NCBI RefSeq assembly: GCF_020520425.1 | Contig: NC_079489.1 | Location: 18,624,001-18,688,000 of the forward strand | Direction: 5' to 3' | Length of the DNA stretch: 64,000 bases | Origin: Spinacia oleracea | Taxonomy: Eukaryota; Streptophyta; Magnoliopsida; Caryophyllales; Amaranthaceae | In this document: positions 59,301 to 64,000 of the stretch, in pieces | How positions within the stretch are numbered: position 1 is the first letter of the stretch | How the letters are laid out: each line of letters opens with the position of its first letter | Translations under genes and position numbers: made by a program | Notes under the pieces: generated by a model | Seen by the model: the letters and a program-made list of their open reading frames with translations, nothing else | Databases searched by the model: none | What the model was told of the DNA's origin: nothing

Positions 59301-62037
59301 TCAAATGAATGAAAATTGAAAAGGTCAAATGGATTAGGAGAGAATTCAATTCAAACCTGATTTGATGAGATCATTGGGTGATTTGTTAGTATAGTGCGTT
59401 TGAATTTTTTGTTACAACTAAAATTGAAGGAAAGCTCGTGATTCATCTCGGTTTAATGGTTTATAGTCTACAACATTTCTATCTTAAAATTTATAAAACT
59501 CAGAAACAATTGAGATATAAGTGAAAATGAAACAAAATTCAAACAATCAAATAACCTACCAAGATGGATGAAATCGCTGAAGCCTGAAGGTGGAGCCGTG
59601 GAGAACGGCGCTTACTCAGTTATACAGATACAGAGTTACTCGCCTAGGGTTTCTCTTTCTCTCTCTTTGTTTTGAGGAAGTTGAAATGTTGAATGTGAAA
59701 AGTGATAACTGAAAGTGTAAAACCCTAATTTTACTTTGTAATTGGAGTATTGGAGTCGGTTGGGCCTATTGGGCTGGAGTAGTAATGTAGTATATGAAAA
59801 TTGAGGGGGGAAATTGAGGGGGAAAATCAAAAAATTTCAATACTGTAAACAAAAATTGATTTGAATAAATGGATAAAAGTGTTTTTATTTATTTTTTTAA
59901 TTAAGTTTTATAATTTCGGGTGGTTCGGGTACCCGCTTTTCGGGTCGGTTACCCGCATGTTCGGTTCGGGTTTTTTTTAAATAAAAAAATCCGACCCTAA
60001 CCCTATTATTTCGGTTCGGTTACCCGCTTTTTCGGTTCGATTTTTTCAGTTTTCGGGTTCGGTTTCGATTTTCCGGATTTTTTGCACAGCCCTACCGCAA
60101 ATAATCATTTGTGCAAACTTACAACTTTTCGTACGTAGTTGGGGCTTAGGGGGCCGAAAGCACATTTGTATCCCATGATTCCCATCTCCAAGAAATAAAA
60201 GTTACCATTGGTATTCGACGGTTACTAGTTTATACTTATGTCATGTTCTTTAGAGCTGAATTAAATTGAACTGGACTGAACTGAATTGAATTGAATTGAA
60301 ATTAACTGAACTGTACTGAAATTAACTGAATTGAACTGAATTGAACTGAATTGAAATTAACTGAACTGTACTGAAATTAACTGAACTGAAATGAACTGAA
60401 CTGAACTACAAAATAAGTCATGAAACTGAAATTAAGCCAAAAAAAAACAGGACCTTATTAACTGGTTACCATTAAATTACAGGTGAACAATGCCGCGGTA
60501 TCATATAATGGGATCTATGAAAACTCTGTCAAGAATGCAGAAATAGTGATCAACACTAATTTCTACGGTCCAAAATTGTTGATAGAAGCATTATTGCCTT
60601 TCTTCCGATGCTCATCCACTTATAAAAGTCGCATTCTCAACTTCACTTCAAGGCTTGGCTTACTTCATGTAAGTAAACATCTCCGTACTAGTACTTGTTT
60701 TAAATATTATTCCATAGTTCATATTTTTTCCGTTCTCTTTTACTCCCTCCGTCCCGGAATACTCGACCCGATTTGACCGGCACAGAGTTTAATGGACTTG
60801 AATTGACTTATTTAATTTAATAGGTAGTAGTTGATAGTGGGTATTATTTTAATGTAGTTAGTGGGAGGTGGGGTTGGGGGAGAGTAGGGGTTGAATTTTT
60901 AATTATCTTTTGTATGGAGTAAAGGGTAGGTGGGTTAATATGGGTGGGGTGAGAAATAATATAATATTATTAGAATATTTCCATTTTTAGAAACAGGTCA
61001 AGTATTAAGGGACGGCCCGGTAAGGAAAACAGGTCAAGTATTAAGGGACGGAGGGAGTAGTTGATACAATTTATTTGGGCACACATGTTAAAGAAATATG
61101 AACAAAAGAAAGTAATAGACAATACTCTTACCCACTAACTTTTGGAGTGTTGGCTCTGTTCTATTCGACTTATTTTGACTTATTTCAGACAAAATAAGTT
61201 CAGTTAAGTTCGGAAAAAATAAGTTTTTTTCAGAAATTTTAACTCACAAATATGTTTTTTAAGTCAAAATAACTTTTTTTACAGATAAAATAAGTTCAGA
61301 TAAATTAAAATAAGTTCAGTTAAATTTAAATAAGTTAAGATAATATAAGTTCAGACAAAATAGGTCGAATAGAACAGAGTCTTGACCATTTACCCACATA
61401 CCCATATAAGGGTGGCCAGAATAAGAAATTTACATTCATAATAAGAGTGTATCAACTAAAAAGAACTTTTCAAAAAGAAAAGTATGTCAACTAAAAAAGA
61501 ACGAAGGAAGTAGATCGTTGCTACTGAAAAGTACGTATTTATTCCTCTTTTTGGTATCCAGAGACACTTCCTACCCCCACCAATCAACGCGTGATTTTAT
61601 CGTACATTCCTAAATAGTTTTGAATCTCGAAACATATGCAGAATGTGGAAAATAAAGAAGTAAGAGCGATACTAGAAGACGAGGAAAATCTAAGTGAGGA
61701 GAAGATAGAAGGAGTAATAAGATTGTTTCTAAAGCAAGTGAAAGAAGGGAAATGGGAAAAAGAAGGATGGCCAAAAGCATGGACAGATTATGCAGTTTCA
61801 AAGCTAGCTTTAAATGCATACTCAAAGATATTAGCAACAAGATTAAGAGATTCTAATATTAGTGTTAATTGCTTTTGCCCTGGTTTTACACAAACTGGTA
61901 TGACTGGTGGTAAAGGGAGTCGCACGGCTGAGATTGCGGCCAACATTGGAGCTCAACTTGCCCTTCTTCCTCCTCAATTTCTTCAAACTGGCAAATTTAC
62001 GATGGGCCAAAATCTATTCCTACATTCTAGGTTTTGA
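56346..62037 (+). CDS. Short-chain dehydrogenase/reductase ((+)-neomenthol dehydrogenase / salutaridine reductase-like)
   Basis: Four exons: 56346-56383, 57101-57365, 60483-60668, 61642-62037. They sum to 885 bases, 294 residues plus TGA. It is an NAD(P)H-dependent oxidoreductase of the classical type. Visible motifs: the cofactor-binding TGGNRGIG (residues 24-31), ARD after the second strand, NNAAV (103-107), catalytic Ser in NFTSRLG (about 157) and YAVSK (Tyr 213, Lys 217). The C-terminal CFCPGFTQTGM is the usual cofactor loop. The insert between Ser and Tyr (ENLSEEKIEGVIRLFLKQVK) is typical of the plant neomenthol dehydrogenase/salutaridine reductase group, which reduces carbonyls of terpenoids, alkaloids or other specialised metabolites. 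Probably cytosolic: no signal is seen. The true substrate cannot be read from sequence. All three introns hold transposons, yet the frame is intact. Confidence 0.92.
56490..56612 (-). mobile_element. tRNA-derived SINE in intron 1 of the reductase gene
   Basis: On the minus strand it has an A-box-like TCTCAGTGGTTAAAACTGAG, a B-box-like ACGTTTTTAAATCCC and a poly(A) tail (a T run at about 56490-56514 on plus). Target duplications flank it: TTGGTTAAATTTATGTCAA (56471-56489) and TTGGTAAATTTATGTCAA (56613-56630). Confidence 0.8.
56688..56961. mobile_element. CACTA-like MITE in intron 1 of the reductase gene
   Basis: Left end CACTACAAGAATTTGT and right end inverted CTACTACAAAAAATCG. The interior has many ACGACGG/CCGTCGT motifs in both directions, as in subterminal arrays of CACTA elements. 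The right edge and the 3-bp target duplication are not certain. Confidence 0.65.
58644..60094. mobile_element. hAT-type non-autonomous element in intron 2 of the reductase gene
   Basis: Left end TAGGGGTGTGCAAA and right end inverted TAGGGCTGTGCAAA, flanked by perfect 8-bp duplications CCGCAAAT (58636-58643, 60095-60102), as for hAT elements. Both arms are rich in TTCGGTTACCCG/CGGGTAACC repeats. No transposase. On the minus strand 59650-59070 looks gene-like: a CT-rich leader, a donor-like CATCTTG/GTAGGTT near 59560, and a short frame with ETSLNEIEILNKYDVYGRRS. This may be a captured gene piece, not identified. Confidence 0.9.
60250..60425. repeat. Degenerate repeat of TGAACTGAAATTAAC
   Basis: Runs of TGAATTGAACTGAA and GAAATTAACTGAACTG units just before exon 3 of the reductase gene. 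Perhaps the remains of a MITE whose ends (GTTCTTTAGAGCTGAA...) are blurred. Confidence 0.6.
60743..61057. mobile_element. Stowaway MITE in intron 3 of the reductase gene
   Basis: Left CTCCCTCCGTCCCGGAATAC and right inverted CTCCCTCCGTCCCTTAATAC, flanked by TA, 315 bp. The right terminus is partly doubled: ACAGGTCAAGTATTAAGGGA occurs twice near 60990-61050. Confidence 0.85.
61153..61380. mobile_element. MITE with CTCTGTTCTATTCGAC ends in intron 3
   Basis: Left GCTCTGTTCTATTCGACTTA and right inverted ACTCTGTTCTATTCGACCTA are inverted repeats. The interior is built of AAATAAGTTCAGTTAAGTTC-type units. TTG flanks both sides, possibly a 3-bp target duplication. Confidence 0.65.
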
Positions 62038-62163
62038 ATAATTTGTTGTAACTAATGTCGTCCATTTTATAATCCGTTACATATTGGCTGTCGCTTTGGT
62101 TTTATAAAAATGTAAAGATTTCTATTGATCATGTTATGAATGAATGACCCTTTTGGGCTACAA

Positions 62164-63009
62164 TGTTGATTTGTATGACCATTTGATATTAAAATAATGA
62201 GAAGAAATAACTGAAGAAATTAAAACACACACAAAGATTTAAGGTGGTTCACTCTTCAATGAGTTACATCCACCATGGGGGAGGGTTTGGAGCTTGTATT
62301 GCTCTTAAATGGAGAAAGGATTACAAAGAGAAATTCTCAAGGATGAAGAAGAGAGATTTCTATGTATGCTTAGATCTAGGGTTTCAACCTCACTTGTGTT
62401 TCTCTCTCTTAATTCTGAAAATCTCATTATACATTTGGTATTTATAGTGTTCGACATCAAAACAATCTAAGGGACAAGAAAAGACCACGTCGATTGAAGC
62501 TGCGGAGAAGAAAACAGTTCACCCGCAGGGTTCGGTCGAACCTTTAAAGGGTTCGGCCGAACCAAGGTCAGGTTTGACCAAACCAACCCAAAGTTCGGCC
62601 GAACCTCCAAAATCTTCAAGCTTCTGATTCTTTTCTTGTTCGGTCGAACCATCAAAAGGTTCGGGCGAACTTCCAGAAAGTTTGGCTGAACCTCAAACAT
62701 GTTCGGTCGAACCTCCAAAATCTCCAAGCTACTGACTCTTTTCATGTTCGGTCGAACCATTAAAGGGTTCAGCCGAACTTCCAGCAGGTTCAACCAAACT
62801 TCCCCTGCTTCAGAACAACTTCTCGTAAAATAGTCATAACTCCCTTATTTCTCATCCAAAGCAAGCTTATGAGTTATGACCATGGGTTGGAAAGCTATAG
62901 AACCAAGCTTTCACCTCCAACTTGAATCAACTCAATCTAATGAGTAGATCATGATATAACAACCTAACATCCTAACATCCTTCAAGGACGATTCGAGGCA
63001 CGCATAACA
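62164..63009 (-). repeat. 3' LTR of a Copia element on the minus strand
   Basis: On the minus strand it runs TGTTATGCGTGCC ... CAAATCAACA, after a polypurine-like CAAGGTGGAGAAT. It contains a TATA-like TATAAATACC (about 62440) and a cluster of TTCGGTCGAACC/TTCGGCCGAACC palindromes at about 62520-62800. It starts only 126 bases after the reductase stop codon. 846 bp. Confidence 0.8.
62520..62805. repeat. Palindromic repeats GGTTCGGTCGAACC in the Copia LTR
   Basis: About nine near-palindromic units (GGTTCGGCCGAACC, GTTCGGTCGAACC, decayed GGTTTGACCAAACC) spaced 20-45 bp apart, alternating with CTCCAAAATCTTCAAGCT-like spacers. Some copies show C-to-T or G-to-A changes, as expected from CpG decay. 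Confidence 0.8.
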
Positions 63010-63114
63010 ATTCTCCACCTTGAATTGAATCCTCCACATTTCCTCATAATGTAATATCATACTATGCTCCAAACACACTCCCAACAAACCCTTATGGGCT
63101 TACATCGACCATTG

Positions 63115-63605
63115 AGAAAGACCAACTAAGTCCACACACAAAGTGAACTTAGTTGTCGGCAAAGGCTTTGTCAACATGTCGGCGGGATTCTCTTCGGTAC
63201 CAATCTTCTTCAAGAGAAATTCTTTCGTAGATATCACATCTCGAACAAAGTTTTAATTGATGTGAATATGATTGGTTCTCTTGTAGAATGTGTTTTGATT
63301 CTTAGCCAAATGTATGACACTTTGACTATCACAAAACACGGACACCAAGCTTGAACATGGACTAAACTCTCCCACTAGACCCTTGAGCCACTTTGCTTCT
63401 TTGAATGCTTCGGTAATGGCCATAAACTCGGCCTCCGTAGTTGAAAGAGCTATAATATATATCTTGTAGCGTTGATTGCCAACTCACGGTCGTACCATCC
63501 AAAGTAAAGACATAACTGAAAGTTGATTTCTGGTCATCCAAATCACCTCCATTATCCGATTCACAAAAACCTTCAAGTCCATTTGCATTTCTACCAAAAA
63601 AGTTA
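63115..63605 (-). pseudogene. Copia RNase H and polyprotein C-terminus, decayed
   Basis: On the minus strand the reading is [35 protein letters not shown], then after one frameshift near 63455 [45 protein letters not shown], an in-frame TAA, then FVRDVISTKE and TEENPADMLTKPL. These are standard Ty1/Copia RNase H and tail motifs. At least one frameshift and one stop make it non-functional. Upstream (63605-63720) similarity fades. The 5' half of the element is outside the window or lost. Confidence 0.85.
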
Positions 63606-63719
63606 GCAGTTTTTTATACCATTTTTCCTTGAATATTGCATGGTCATTATGTGCCTCTTGCATAATAGACAAATGAAAGTGAAATGTTGTTAATTCTAAG
63701 AAGATTATCATGAGATGGT

Positions 63720-64000
63720 TTGATTAAACTTTAAAACATTAGGACTCGAAAACAATATCTAATGATTTAAAATATTATTGTGATTTATCTTTGAACTACT
63801 GCGCAAAACTTTACCTTTAATGTGACTATGATCTTTTATCATGTCATGTTTAGTCACATGATGGAATATGCTTAGGTGCTATGGAGTATATTACTCATAC
63901 TCTTATTGGGGGTCGTGTCCGACAAGGGAATGGAGGATCCAACACTCTCGATGTAATAAATTTCATACAAGGCCACTATATATTTGGGTATCATGTCGTG
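63720..64000. other. End of window, no gene recognised
   Basis: AT-rich sequence with no clear Copia coding similarity; nothing else supported. Confidence 0.4.

Overview
This is a repeat-rich window of a plant nuclear genome, almost certainly spinach (Spinacia oleracea) or a close relative. It is AT-rich, the genes have introns with GT-AG boundaries, and nested transposons are abundant. The best single clue is a complete ten-exon gene for plastidic cysteine synthase (25752-34969), whose 383-residue product fits my memory of the spinach chloroplast enzyme.

Layout. 1-1594: 3' end of a Ty1/Copia element, inserted in the left LTR of a Ty3/Gypsy element. 1595-10055: that Gypsy element, minus strand, with LTRs of about 3 kb, gag and an extra upstream ORF, but no pol. 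10056 to about 23070: a Mutator-like element (MULE) cut on its left by the Gypsy. It holds two convergent genes: a FAR1/MULE transposase (plus strand, 5' part missing) and an eight-exon Ulp1-like cysteine protease gene (minus strand, 995 codons, one in-frame stop). Its long introns and the space between the genes are packed with an approximately 20-bp repeat around TTAGTTAAC. 23.1-25.6 kb: intergenic with two MITEs. 25.6-35.1 kb: cysteine synthase gene. 35.6-37.9 kb: a non-autonomous DNA element split by a solo Copia LTR (TSD AAGGT). 38.8-52.0 kb: a DNA element that carries an XPG/UVH3 exon and is split by a 10.9-kb LTR element (TSD GGATG). The LTR element has no pol but carries an antisense fragment of a YTH-domain (ECT) gene. 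52.4-53.6 kb: a Pack-MULE (9-bp TSD TTGTTATTA) with a captured exon. 55.8-62.0 kb: a four-exon short-chain dehydrogenase/reductase gene. Its introns hold a SINE, a CACTA-like MITE, a 1.45-kb hAT element (8-bp TSD), a Stowaway and another MITE. 62.2-64 kb: a Copia element on the minus strand (LTR plus decayed RNase H).

Only two host genes look intact: cysteine synthase (last step of cysteine synthesis in plastids) and the reductase. The rest is mobile DNA or captured gene pieces. The most unusual system is the MULE with the protease gene. In both convergent genes the repeat reads the same way relative to transcription, so its orientation flips where the genes meet, and pieces spanning splice junctions have been duplicated along with it. 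Exons were read by eye; all joins keep frame, but no search, alignment or expression data were used.
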